16,676 nt of DNA from RH-AL1 sp964243435 (GCA_964243435.1 CAXTFM010000073.1:1-16676); one strand, 5' to 3'. Positions 8,296 through 15,883 are shown, counted from the first letter of the stretch. Notes: generated from the letters alone by a model not told the origin. Translations and numbers: made by a program.

Positions 8296-9680
8296 CGGCT
8301 TGGCTCGACCTGGAAAAAGCCGGCGAGCCCCGCGACCTGCCGGCCGAGGATGAGCGACTCGACGGGCCAGCGGCCGGGGTTGTCGGCGATGAAGGCGACG
8401 TGCTTGGTGCGTCCCGGCGCCAGCAGCACGCTTTCGCGCCAGTACGGGTCCCAGCCGTCATCGAGGTCGTGGAGCACGCGGAAAACGTGTCCGCCCACGT
8501 GCATCTGCTGCGCCTGCGCCGTTTTGTTGACGAAGGCCAGCGACACCGCCGCGCCGCGCTTCACCGTGAACAGCGGCTTGCCGGTCATGCCGTCGGGTCC
8601 CTGGCCGTCGCCCCGGCCGTCGCCCTGGCCGTTGAGGGTCCAGGCGGAGGTACCGGGAACGGCGGCGATGACGAGGTCGCGCTTTAGCGCGCGTTCGAGC
8701 GGGATGCGGGTCGGCAGCAGCGGGTTCTCCGGCAGCTTGACGACGGCGCCCCGCGCGGGCACCGCCTCCCCCGCCGCGTCCAGCACCAGCAGCGGCTGGT
8801 CCGGCACGCCGTCGCCGCGCAGCACCAGCGACGCGGCGCCCGTCGCCGGCATGTCGGCGATCACCTCGAAGCGCGACCCCGGCCCGATCGGCAGCATGCC
8901 GCGCGCCGGCTCGAACAGCTCGCTCGGCTGGCCGTCGATGGCGACCACCGTGGCCTTGGCACCGGTGACGGCGACAACGGCGATGCGGGCGTCGCAAGCG
9001 TTGAACAGCCGCACGCGCAGGCGGGACCCCGGGCGAAGCGTGCGCCGGGCGGGTGCCGGCGCCGAGTTGACGGTAAGGAGCGCGCCGAGGCCGCCCTCGC
9101 CCGAACCGTCCGTGCTCGCACCGTCCTTGGCCGCACCATCCTTGGCCGCTGCGAAGCTCCTGATCTGCCCGCCGGCATCGAGCGCCCAATCGTCGAGCAC
9201 GACGAGCAGGTCCTCGTCGACGGGCGGCGGCCGCGGCTCGTCGACGATCAGGGCGCCGTAGAGGCCGCGCCCGACCTGCTCGGCGGTGTTCGGCCAGACC
9301 TGGGGACGATACCAGAACAGGCCGCTGTCGGGCGGCGTGAAGCGGTACTCGAAGCTTTGGCCCGGCAGCACCGGCGCCTGGGTGAGGCCGCCGATGCCGG
9401 CCATGGCGTTGGGCAGCCGCACGCCCTGCCAGCAAAGGGTGGTGGGCTGGGCGAGCCTGTTGTCGAGCCGGACGACGACCTCGTCGCCGAGCTTGACGCG
9501 CAGCAGCGGGCCGGGAACCTGCCGGTTATAGGCCCACACCGCCGTGTCCGCCTTGCCGTCGAGCTTCAGCACGGCCGGAGCCGCCTCCAGCGCGACCGGG
9601 GCCGGCGCGGCGGCGGCCGGGCCGACGCGTGCGACCGTCACCGCCAACGCGCCCAGAACCCTTCGACGATCGATCGTCAT
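8296..9680 (-). CDS. Tat-exported multicopper-oxidase-fold protein lacking the copper ligands (3' end in gap)
   Basis: The product has the three-cupredoxin architecture of multicopper oxidases; 461 codons are visible before the gap. It begins MTIDRRRVLGALAVTVA, a twin-arginine signal, so it is exported folded. Each copper motif is recognisable by position but altered. The HWHG site reads LCWQGVRLPNAM (Cys83, Gln85). The WYHPH site reads FWYRPQVW (Arg125, Gln127). In HxHGH only His394 and His398 remain, with Gly396 between. The last HCHxxxH site reads RWPVESLILGRQVAGL (Glu441, Ser442, Leu443, Arg447). Copper oxidase activity is therefore unlikely; the copper-free FtsP/SufI of E. coli is a precedent for this fold as a non-enzyme. 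Two Gly/Asp-rich linkers are encoded by short tandem repeats. The start at 9680 has GGAGG four bases before the ATG. Probably only a few codons are missing at the C-terminus. Confidence 0.85.
8601..8636. repeat. 12-bp tandem repeat inside the multicopper-oxidase-like gene
   Basis: Three adjoining 12-base units (plus strand CTGGCCGTCGCC, CCGGCCGTCGCC, CTGGCCGTTGAG) encode, on the minus strand, a Gly-Asp-rich stretch around residues 349-364 reading LNGQGDGRGDGQGPDG. The period is a multiple of three, so changes in copy number keep the frame. It sits in a loop just before the third cupredoxin-like domain. Confidence 0.6.
9105..9149. repeat. 15-bp tandem repeat inside the multicopper-oxidase-like gene
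   Basis: Three adjoining 15-base units on the plus strand (ACCGTCCGTGCTCGC, ACCGTCCTTGGCCGC, ACCATCCTTGGCCGC) encode the minus-strand peptide AAKDGAAKDGASTDG (about residues 178-192). It forms a flexible linker between the first and second cupredoxin-like domains and is followed by another Gly-rich segment. The last two units differ at a single base, suggesting recent duplication by slippage. Confidence 0.7.
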
Positions 9681-9693
9681 GCCGCCTCCGCTT

Positions 9694-9721
9694 CGCCGCC
9701 GCGCTTTAAAGCGCGGCGGCG
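9694..9721. promoter_or_regulatory. perfect 28-bp palindrome between the divergent MCO-like gene and kup
   Basis: The half-site CGCCGCCGCGCTTT (9694-9707) is followed without a spacer by its exact reverse complement (9708-9721), so all 14 pairs match. The centre TTTAAA is the only AT-rich core in this region. It lies 14 bases before the start codon of the minus-strand multicopper-oxidase-like gene and about 90 bases before kup. It could be an operator for a dimeric regulator or, in the RNA of the minus-strand gene, a stem close to the ribosome-binding site. It is unlikely to be a terminator because both flanking genes start here. Confidence 0.6.
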
Positions 9722-9812
9722 CGCGAGACAACCGTCGCGCCGCCCCAGCTGCCGGCCGTCCCATGGCACGGCGCTTGCCGCGCCGCGGTTCCGTTGATGA
9801 GGGCACACCGTC

Positions 9813-11708
9813 TTGTCCGACACGCTTGCCCCAGCCGCGGCTCACGCCGAGGAACACCACGGCACCTCCTTCGCGCTCGGGCTCGCCGCGCTCGGCATCG
9901 TGTTCGGCGACATCGGCACCAGCCCGCTCTACACCTTCAAGACGATCCTCGACCTCGCCGGCGGCACGCCCACCCCGGCCGCCGTGCTCGGCCTGCTGTC
10001 GCTCGTGCTGTGGACCCTCGCGCTGGTCACGGCGGTCAAGTACGTCATCATCGCCATGCGCGTCGACAACGACGGCGAAGGCGGCATCCTCGCCCTGATG
10101 TCGCTGCTCGGCGGCAAGTCCCGCAAGCGCCCGGTCATCATCGCGCTCGGCCTGTTCGGCGCCGCCCTCATCTACGGCGACGGCGCGGTGACGCCGGCCA
10201 TTTCCGTGCTTTCGGCGCTGGAAGGGCTCGACATGGCGACGCCCTTCTTCAAGCCCTACGTCCTGCCCCTCGCGGTCGCGATCCTCGTCGCCCTTTTCGC
10301 GATCCAGCCGCTGGGGACGCAGACCATCGGCAGGGCGTTCGGCCCGGTCATGGTGCTCTGGTTCGCGGTGATCGCGCTGATGGGGATCGGCGGCATCCTC
10401 CACCACCCGGCGGTGTTCGCCGCGGTGAACCCGCTCTACGCGCTGGGCTACCTCGCCCACCACGGCGCCACCGGGTTCCTGGTTCTGGGCGGCGTCTTCC
10501 TGTGCGCCACGGGGGCGGAGGCGCTGTACGCCGACATGGGCCATTTCGGGCCGGGCCCGATCCGGCTGTCCTGGTTCGCCGTGGTGTTCCCGGCCCTGGT
10601 GCTGTGCTACGCCGGGCAGGCGGCGCTGGTGATCGACGCCCCGCCGGGCGACGGCAACATCTTCTTCGCGCTGTGCCCGCACGCGCTGATCGTGCCGCTC
10701 GTCCTCCTGGCGACGCTGGCGACCATCATCGCGAGCCAGGCCATCATCACCGGCGCCTTTTCGATGACGCGGCAGGCGATCCAGCTCGGCTGGCTGCCGC
10801 GGCTGCGCATCCGGCAAACCTCGGCGGAGGGCTACGGCCAGATCTACGTCGGGGTGGTCAACTGGCTGCTGATGGTCGTCACCCTCGGGCTGACGATCGG
10901 CTTCCGCAGGTCGGACGACCTCGCCGCCGCCTACGGCATCGCCGTGTCGCTGACCATGCTGATGACCACGGGGCTGCTGTTCATCGCCATGCGCGAAATC
11001 TGGCACTGGCCGCTCGCCGCCGCCGGCGCGGTCGCCGCCGTGTTCTTCGCCATCGACGCGTCCTTCGTGCTCGCCAACTTCGCCAAGGTGTTCGAGGGCG
11101 GCTACGTGCCCCTGCTGCTCGCCGCCTGCATCTACGGCGCGATGTCGATCTGGCACCGCGGCGCCACCCTGGTCGCCGCCAAGATGGCCGCCGCGCTCGT
11201 GCCCATCGACGCCTTCATGGCCGAGATCGCGTCGAGCAACATCCCGCGCACGCCGGGCACGGCGGTGTTCCTGACGCGCACGGGGACGGACACGCCGCCG
11301 GTGATGGCCTGGCAGGTCAGGCACAACCGTGCCCTCCACCACCTGTGCTTCGTGCTGCACGTGGCCATCCTGCCCCGCCCCTGGCTGCGCGACGCGGAGC
11401 GCTTGACGCTGCGCGAGATCGCCGACGGCATCTGGCGCGGCGAGGCGCATTACGGCTTCATGGAGCGGCCCGACATCCCCGCGCTGCTCGCCAGCTGCCA
11501 ATCGACGGGGCTCGCCACCGTCGACCTCGACGACGTCACCTACTACATCGCCCACGAGACGGTGATGCACCTCGAGGACGGCACCGGCCTGCCGCTTTGG
11601 CAGGAAACGCTGTTCGGCATGATGGCGCGCAACGCCCAGCACTACGCCGACTTCCTGCGCCTGCCCAACGACAGCGTCGTCGAGATCGGCCGGCAGATCG
11701 CCATTTAG
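9813..11708 (+). CDS. kup: Kup, low-affinity K+ uptake transporter
   Basis: Kup (formerly TrkD) is a proton-coupled potassium importer of the KUP/HAK/KT family in the inner membrane. The 631-residue product is of usual length and has about 12 hydrophobic segments up to about residue 450, then a soluble C-terminal domain. Signature motifs are GIVFGDIGTSPLYTFK (about 28-43) and YGDGAVTPAISVLSALEG (from 121). Further conserved stretches are GDGNIFFALCP and ASQAIITGAFSMTRQAIQLG, and YYIAHETV in the tail. The start is TTG at 9813, chosen because GAGGG lies nine bases upstream, no ATG or GTG is available in this frame before the first conserved helix, and the translation gives a normal N-terminus. 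It diverges from the multicopper-oxidase-like gene and is closed by an intrinsic terminator. With kdp, it gives the cell a second K+ route. Confidence 0.96.
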   Translation: MSDTLAPAAAHAEEHHGTSFALGLAALGIVFGDIGTSPLYTFKTILDLAGGTPTPAAVLGLLSLVLWTLALVTAVKYVIIAMRVDNDGEGGILALMSLLGGKSRKRPVIIALGLFGAALIYGDGAVTPAISVLSALEGLDMATPFFKPYVLPLAVAILVALFAIQPLGTQTIGRAFGPVMVLWFAVIALMGIGGILHHPAVFAAVNPLYALGYLAHHGATGFLVLGGVFLCATGAEALYADMGHFGPGPIRLSWFAVVFPALVLCYAGQAALVIDAPPGDGNIFFALCPHALIVPLVLLATLATIIASQAIITGAFSMTRQAIQLGWLPRLRIRQTSAEGYGQIYVGVVNWLLMVVTLGLTIGFRRSDDLAAAYGIAVSLTMLMTTGLLFIAMREIWHWPLAAAGAVAAVFFAIDASFVLANFAKVFEGGYVPLLLAACIYGAMSIWHRGATLVAAKMAAALVPIDAFMAEIASSNIPRTPGTAVFLTRTGTDTPPVMAWQVRHNRALHHLCFVLHVAILPRPWLRDAERLTLREIADGIWRGEAHYGFMERPDIPALLASCQSTGLATVDLDDVTYYIAHETVMHLEDGTGLPLWQETLFGMMARNAQHYADFLRLPNDSVVEIGRQIAI

Positions 11709-11714
11709 CCCCGC

Positions 11715-11748
11715 GCCCGCGCCACACCGGCGGTTCGGGCACTTTTTT
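11715..11748 (+). terminator. intrinsic terminator of kup
   Basis: Seven bases after the kup stop, GCCCG (11715-11719) and CGCC (11720-11723) pair with GGCG (11729-11732) and CGGGC (11736-11740), leaving a five-base loop and a three-base bulge. Two bases later there is a run of six T (11743-11748). This is a typical Rho-independent terminator and separates kup from the tRNA gene. Confidence 0.7.
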
Positions 11749-11836
11749 GCTGCAACGGCGCCGGGCGGTTGGTATAGGACGCCCTCCGAATTGGCGGGAC
11801 GACGGAGCGACGGGCCGGCACGTGCACGGCGCCCGT

Positions 11837-11921
11837 GCGGGCGTGGCGGAACTGGTAGACGCGCCGGATTTAGGTTCCGGTGGTGAAAATCGTGGGGGTT
11901 CGAGTCCCTCCGCCCGCACCA
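11837..11921 (+). tRNA. tRNA-Leu, anticodon UAG, CCA encoded
   Basis: A complete cloverleaf can be folded. The acceptor stem GCGGGCG (11837-11843) pairs with CGCCCGC (11911-11917). The D arm is GCGGAACTGGTAGACGC. The anticodon stem CCGGA/TCCGG encloses the loop TTTAGGT, giving anticodon TAG. A long variable arm, as expected for leucine, and a T arm GGGGG-TTCGAGT-CCCTC follow. Discriminator A and an encoded CCA complete the gene. It reads CUN leucine codons. A TATAGG hexamer at 11773-11778 could be its -10 element. tig follows 88 bases later, and a tRNA-Leu just before tig is a common arrangement in Rhizobiales. Confidence 0.96.
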
Positions 11922-11942
11922 TCCATCGCCCGGCCGGTCGCA

Positions 11943-11990
11943 ACGCGAGCGCCCTCGCGTCCCGTTCTCCGCCGCGAGCGCGCTCGCGGC
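11943..11990. repeat. two GC-rich inverted repeats between tRNA-Leu and tig
   Basis: The first is a hairpin: ACGCGAG (11943-11949), a CGCC loop and CTCGCGT (11954-11960). The second is a perfect 20-base palindrome with half-site GCCGCGAGCG (11971-11980). Both contain the core CGCGAGCGC. Neither is followed by a T run, so they are not classic terminators. They may stabilise or process the tRNA 3' trailer, or structure the tig leader, which ends 20 bases further on. Confidence 0.5.
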
Positions 11991-12009
11991 AAACCGAGTT
12001 TCGAACGAC

Positions 12010-13374
12010 ATGCAAGTCACCCAAACCCACGCCGAGGGCCTGAAGCGCGAGTTCGAGATCGTGCTTCCGGCGCAGGACCTGTCCTCGCGCATGGACGGCC
12101 AGCTCAGCGAGATGCAGGCCAAGGCGCAGATCAAGGGCTTCCGGCCGGGCAAGGTGCCGGTGGCGCACCTCAAGCGCATGTACGGCCGCTCCATCATGGC
12201 CGACGTGCTGCAGAAGGCGGTCGAGGAAGCGCGCCTGAAGATGATCGAGGACAACAAGCTGCGCCTCGCCGGCGAACCGCGCTTCGACGTCGACGGCGGC
12301 GGCGACGGCGTGCTGGAGCGCGCGCTGGAGGCCAAGGGCGACCTCAAGTTCAAGGTGGCGCTGGAAGTGCTGCCCAAGGTGGAGGTCGGCGGGCTCGACG
12401 ACATCGCCGTCGAGAAGCTCGTCGCCGACGTGCCCGACGACGAGGTCGACCGCGTCATCGGCAGGATCGCCGACCAGAACCGCAGCTACGAGGTCAAGGG
12501 CGAGGGCGCCACCGCCGCCTCCGGCGACAAGGCGACGATCGACTTCCTCGGCACGATCGACGGCGAAGCCTTCGAGGGCGGCGCCGGCACCGACGTCGAC
12601 CTCGTCATCGGCTCGAACGCCTTCATCCCCGGTTTCGAGGACCAGGTCGTCGGCCTGGCGGTCGGCGACCGCCGCACGGTCGCGGTCACCTTTCCCGCGG
12701 ATTACGGCTCGGCCGAGCTCGCCGGCAAGCCGGCGAGCTTCGACGTCACGGTGAAAACGCTGGCGAGCCCCGGCGCCCTCGCCATCGACGACGAGTTCGC
12801 CAAGGGCTTCGGCATGGAAGGGCTCGACAAGCTCAAGGAAACGGTGCGCGGCAACATCGAGCGCGACTATGGCCAGGCGTCGCGCGCGAAATGGAAGCGC
12901 GCCCTGCTCGATACGCTGGACAAGCGCTACCAGTTCGAGCTGCCGCAGGGCCTCGTCGACCAGGAGTTCGAGCAGATCTGGCGGCAGGTCGAGGCGGAGC
13001 AGAAGCGCACGAACAAGAGCTTCGCCGACGAGGACACGACGGAGGAGGCCGCGCGCGACGAGTACCGCCGCATCGCCGAGCGGCGCGTCCGCCTCGGCCT
13101 GGTACTCGCCGAGATCGGCGAGGAGGCCGGGGTCAAGGTCACCCAGGAGGAGATGACGCAGGCGCTGATGGAGCGGGTGCGCCAGTACCCCGGCGAGGAG
13201 AAGCAGGTGTACGACTTCTTCCGCAACAACCCGCAGATGATGGCGCAGATCCAGGCGCCGATCTTCGAGGACAAGGTCGTCGACCACATCCTGTCCAAGG
13301 CCACGGTGACGGAGCGCAAGGTGACGCGCGAGGAGCTGACGGCGGCCGACGAGGAACTCGACTCCGCCGCGTGA
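12010..13374 (+). CDS. tig: trigger factor, ribosome-associated chaperone and prolyl isomerase
   Basis: Trigger factor binds the ribosome exit tunnel and folds nascent chains. The 454-residue product has the N-terminal ribosome-binding domain (about 1-150) with signature GFRPGKVP (43-50). The FKBP-type prolyl isomerase domain (about 172-250) contains GDKATIDFLGTIDGEAFEGG, IPGFEDQVVGLAVGD and FDVTVKTL. The helical C-terminal chaperone domain covers the rest, with LPQGLVDQEF, RVRLGLVLAEIG and VYDFFRNNPQMMAQIQAPIFEDKVVDHIL. The length is normal for alphaproteobacteria. The ATG at 12010 is supported by the conserved MQVTQTHAEGLKREFEIVLP beginning; the ribosome-binding site is poor. It opens the tig-clpP-clpX-lon quality-control block, with 136 bases before clpP. 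Confidence 0.97.
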   Translation: MQVTQTHAEGLKREFEIVLPAQDLSSRMDGQLSEMQAKAQIKGFRPGKVPVAHLKRMYGRSIMADVLQKAVEEARLKMIEDNKLRLAGEPRFDVDGGGDGVLERALEAKGDLKFKVALEVLPKVEVGGLDDIAVEKLVADVPDDEVDRVIGRIADQNRSYEVKGEGATAASGDKATIDFLGTIDGEAFEGGAGTDVDLVIGSNAFIPGFEDQVVGLAVGDRRTVAVTFPADYGSAELAGKPASFDVTVKTLASPGALAIDDEFAKGFGMEGLDKLKETVRGNIERDYGQASRAKWKRALLDTLDKRYQFELPQGLVDQEFEQIWRQVEAEQKRTNKSFADEDTTEEAARDEYRRIAERRVRLGLVLAEIGEEAGVKVTQEEMTQALMERVRQYPGEEKQVYDFFRNNPQMMAQIQAPIFEDKVVDHILSKATVTERKVTREELTAADEELDSAA

Positions 13375-13416
13375 CGCGCGGCGGCGGGCCTGCGGCGCAT
13401 CCCGTGCGCTCACGCC

Positions 13417-13446
13417 CTTTGCGCGGCGGCGCCGGTCTGCCTATGT
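13417..13446 (+). promoter_or_regulatory. putative sigma-32 (heat-shock) promoter of clpP
   Basis: CTTTG (13417-13421), an 18-base spacer and CCTATGT (13440-13446) closely match the alphaproteobacterial heat-shock pattern CTTG - 17/18 bases - CYTATNT. The position gives a 5' leader of about 55-60 bases before the clpP ATG. Heat-shock control of clpP is well established in related bacteria; the match here is by eye. Confidence 0.5.
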
Positions 13447-13510
13447 TACGCGGCGCGAGCCGTTGCGCCCGCCCGCACAACCGCTCCACGCCGAGCAAGG
13501 AAGAGCCGCC

Positions 13511-14152
13511 ATGCGCGATCGCGACCCGGTCGAGATCTACAGCCAGTACCTGATCCCGCAGGTCATCGAGAACACGACGCGGGGCGAGCGCGGCTTCGAC
13601 ATCTATTCGCGCCTGCTGCGCGAGCACATCATCTTCCTGACCGGGCCGGTCGAGGACCACATGGCCTCGGTCATCATCGCCCAGCTGCTCTTCCTTGAGG
13701 CCGAAAACCCCAAGAAGGAGATCAACATGTACATCAACTCGCCGGGGGGCGTGGTCACGGCGGGGCTCGCCATCTACGACACCATGCAGTTCATCCGACC
13801 CAAGATCACCACGCTCTGCGTGGGGCAGGCGGCGTCGATGGGGTCGCTGCTGCTTTGCGCCGGCGAGACCGGCATGCGCTACGCCCTGCCCAACGCCCGC
13901 ATCATGGTCCACCAGCCCTCGGGCGGGTTCCAGGGGCAGGCATCCGACATCCTTCGCCACGCGGAGGACATCATGAAGGTCAAGCGGCGGCTGAACGAGA
14001 TCTACGTGAAGCACTGCGGGCGTGACTACGACACCATCGAACGCACGCTGGACCGCGACCACTTCATGTCGAGCGAGGAGGCGAAGTCCTTCGGCATCGT
14101 CGACCACGTCATCGAGAAGCGGCCCGACGAGAAGGTCGAGCTGAAGACCTGA
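13511..14152 (+). CDS. clpP: ClpP, ATP-dependent Clp protease proteolytic subunit
   Basis: ClpP forms the 14-subunit serine-peptidase barrel that degrades proteins fed by ClpX or ClpA. The 213-residue product has the catalytic triad Ser109 (GQAASMGSLLL), His134 (IMVHQPSGGFQGQASD) and Asp183 (TLDRDHF), with spacing that agrees with the family, plus the oxyanion loop INSPGGVVTAG. The start at ATG 13511 is supported by AAGGAAG seven bases upstream. A longer in-frame extension to 13463 would add an untypical basic segment. The N-terminal peptide is short, with self-processing likely before the GERGFDIYSRLL part. A putative heat-shock promoter lies just upstream. clpX follows after 265 bases, so the two may have separate promoters. 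Confidence 0.98.
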   Translation: MRDRDPVEIYSQYLIPQVIENTTRGERGFDIYSRLLREHIIFLTGPVEDHMASVIIAQLLFLEAENPKKEINMYINSPGGVVTAGLAIYDTMQFIRPKITTLCVGQAASMGSLLLCAGETGMRYALPNARIMVHQPSGGFQGQASDILRHAEDIMKVKRRLNEIYVKHCGRDYDTIERTLDRDHFMSSEEAKSFGIVDHVIEKRPDEKVELKT

Positions 14153-14417
14153 AGCGGTCCTCGCGGCGGCGCGGCCACGGCGGCGTTAACCGTTGCTTCA
14201 CCGGTGTTGCCGACAGTCGTGCCCCGGTGATCGGTTGAGTCGCGAAGCGCTTGCGGGTTGGGGCGGCGTGCGGACCGCACGCGTCGAATGGAGGCGGATG
14301 GGCGGGTTCGCGTGCAGCGCCCGCGTCCGGAACGGCCCGGTGCGTTGCGTTGACCGGGCTCATCAGATCATAATGCCTCGCCGTCGTGCACGCGTCGGCT
14401 GGCCGGAGTGTTAAGCC
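14153..14417. other. clpP-clpX intergenic region with possible clpX promoter
   Basis: This 265-base spacer has no supported gene. The right part contains TTGCGT (14345-14350), overlapping TTGACC (14350-14355), and CATAAT (14369-14374). TTGCGT with an 18-base spacer to CATAAT is an acceptable housekeeping promoter; TTGACC is too close. The left part has TTAA, seven bases, TTCA (14186-14200), one mismatch from the CtrA recognition pattern TTAA-N7-TTAA. The clpX ribosome-binding site GGAG is at 14405-14408. Confidence 0.4.
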
Positions 14418-15680
14418 ATGACCAAGGTCGGCGGCAGCGACTCGAAGAACACGCTCTATTGCTCGTTCTGCGGCAAGAGCCAGCACGAGGTGCGCAAGCT
14501 CATCGCCGGGCCGACGGTGTTCATCTGCGACGAATGCGTCGAGCTGTGCATGGATATCATCCGCGAGGAGAACAAGTCGGCGCTGGTGAAGAACCGCGAC
14601 GGCATCCCGACGCCCAAGGAAATCTGCAAGGTCCTCGACGATTACGTCATCGGGCAGTTCCAGGCCAAGCGCGTGCTTTCGGTGGCGGTGCACAACCATT
14701 ACAAGCGCCTGAACCACGCGACCAAGCACAACGACGTCGAGCTGGCGAAGTCCAACATCCTGCTGATCGGGCCGACCGGCTCGGGCAAGACGCTGCTTGC
14801 GCAAACGCTCGCCCGCATCCTCGACGTGCCCTTCACCATGGCCGACGCCACCACGCTGACGGAAGCGGGCTACGTCGGTGAGGACGTCGAGAACATCATC
14901 CTCAAGCTGCTCCAGGCGTCCGACTACAACGTCGAGCGGGCGCAGCGCGGCATCGTTTACATCGACGAGATCGACAAGATTTCCCGCAAGTCGGACAACC
15001 CGTCGATCACCCGCGACGTGTCGGGCGAGGGCGTGCAGCAGGCGCTGCTCAAGATCATGGAAGGCACGGTGGCCTCCGTGCCCCCCCAGGGCGGCAGGAA
15101 GCACCCGCAGCAGGAGTTCCTGCAGGTCGACACCACCAACATCCTGTTCATCTGCGGCGGCGCCTTCTCCGGCCTCGAAAAGATCATCGCGAACCGCGGC
15201 AAGTCGACCTCCATCGGCTTCTCCGCGACCGTGTCCTCGCCCGACGACCGGCGCATGGGCGAGGTGCTGCGGAAGGTCGAGCCCGACGACCTGCTGAAGT
15301 TCGGCCTGATCCCCGAGTTCGTCGGCCGCCTCCCCGTCATCGCGACGCTGGAGGACCTCGACGAGAGCGCGTTGAAGAAGATCCTCACCGAACCGAAGAA
15401 CGCGCTGGTCAAGCAGTACCAGCGGCTGTTCGAGATGGAGAACACGTCGCTGACCTTCCAGGACGACGCGCTCAACGTCGTCGCCAAGCGCGCCATCGAG
15501 CGGCGCACCGGCGCGCGCGGACTGCGCTCCATCCTGGAGTCCGTGCTGCTCGACACCATGTTCGACCTGCCCGGGCTCGACGCGGTGGAGCAGGTGGTGA
15601 TCGGCCCCGACGTGATCGAGGGCAAGTCGCGCCCGCTTTACATCTATTCCGAGCGCGAGAAGACCAACACCGGCACCTGA
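14418..15680 (+). CDS. clpX: ClpX, ATP-dependent Clp protease unfoldase subunit
   Basis: ClpX is the hexameric AAA+ unfoldase that recognises substrates and threads them into ClpP. The 420-residue product has the N-terminal zinc-binding domain with Cys15, Cys18, Cys37 and Cys40 (CSFC and CDEC). Walker A is GPTGSGKT (118-125), the pore loop GYVG is at 151-154 and Walker B is IVYIDEID (179-186). The RKH loop is at 227-229. The IGF loop that docks on ClpP is at 266-268 (STSIGFSATV), and the second AAA+ region follows with GLIPEFVGRLPV and ERRTGARGLRSILE. All functional motifs are intact and the length is typical. The ATG at 14418 has GGAG nine bases before it. It lies between its partner clpP and lon. 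Confidence 0.98.
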   Translation: MTKVGGSDSKNTLYCSFCGKSQHEVRKLIAGPTVFICDECVELCMDIIREENKSALVKNRDGIPTPKEICKVLDDYVIGQFQAKRVLSVAVHNHYKRLNHATKHNDVELAKSNILLIGPTGSGKTLLAQTLARILDVPFTMADATTLTEAGYVGEDVENIILKLLQASDYNVERAQRGIVYIDEIDKISRKSDNPSITRDVSGEGVQQALLKIMEGTVASVPPQGGRKHPQQEFLQVDTTNILFICGGAFSGLEKIIANRGKSTSIGFSATVSSPDDRRMGEVLRKVEPDDLLKFGLIPEFVGRLPVIATLEDLDESALKKILTEPKNALVKQYQRLFEMENTSLTFQDDALNVVAKRAIERRTGARGLRSILESVLLDTMFDLPGLDAVEQVVIGPDVIEGKSRPLYIYSEREKTNTGT

Positions 15681-15703
15681 GCCGTGCCGGCGACGCCAAG
15701 CTG

Positions 15704-15723
15704 CGCCGGGTCCAGTCCCGGCG
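15704..15723 (+). terminator. stem-loop after clpX, possible terminator or mRNA 3'-end stabiliser
   Basis: CGCCGGG (15704-15710) pairs perfectly with CCCGGCG (15717-15723) around the loop TCCAGT, 23 bases after the clpX stop. No T run follows, so it would be a weak or Rho-assisted terminator, or a structure that protects the clpX mRNA end. Confidence 0.4.
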
Positions 15724-15883
15724 GGCGCGACCGTCCGCGCGATGGTCGTTTCCGCGGCGGGGATTTCGTGTGCGCGCGGCATCGCGCGGGCGGGGTGTCG
15801 CGCGCGCACTGTGGTGCCCCTTTTCGGTGACGTGCGCGTATCCGCCGAGAGCGTTCGTAGCCCCGCGTTTCCCCCGGCCGGCG

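Noticed and set aside
9665..9678. Perfect 14-bp palindrome GACGATCGATCGTC near the start of the multicopper-oxidase-like gene
   Set aside because: It lies inside the coding sequence and is explained by the codons for Thr-Ile-Asp-Arg of the Tat signal region.
7851..12458. Very long minus-strand open frame (1535 codons) spanning the N run, kup and the start of tig
   Set aside because: It is open only because the N run hides stops and because it is antisense to GC-rich genes. Only the part 8296-9680 is a real gene.
11536..13413. Minus-strand open frame of 625 codons opposite tig
   Set aside because: Antisense shadow of trigger factor that also crosses the tRNA; no family signature.
14109..15809. 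Minus-strand open frame of 566 codons opposite clpX
   Set aside because: Antisense shadow; the plus-strand ClpX motifs are unambiguous.
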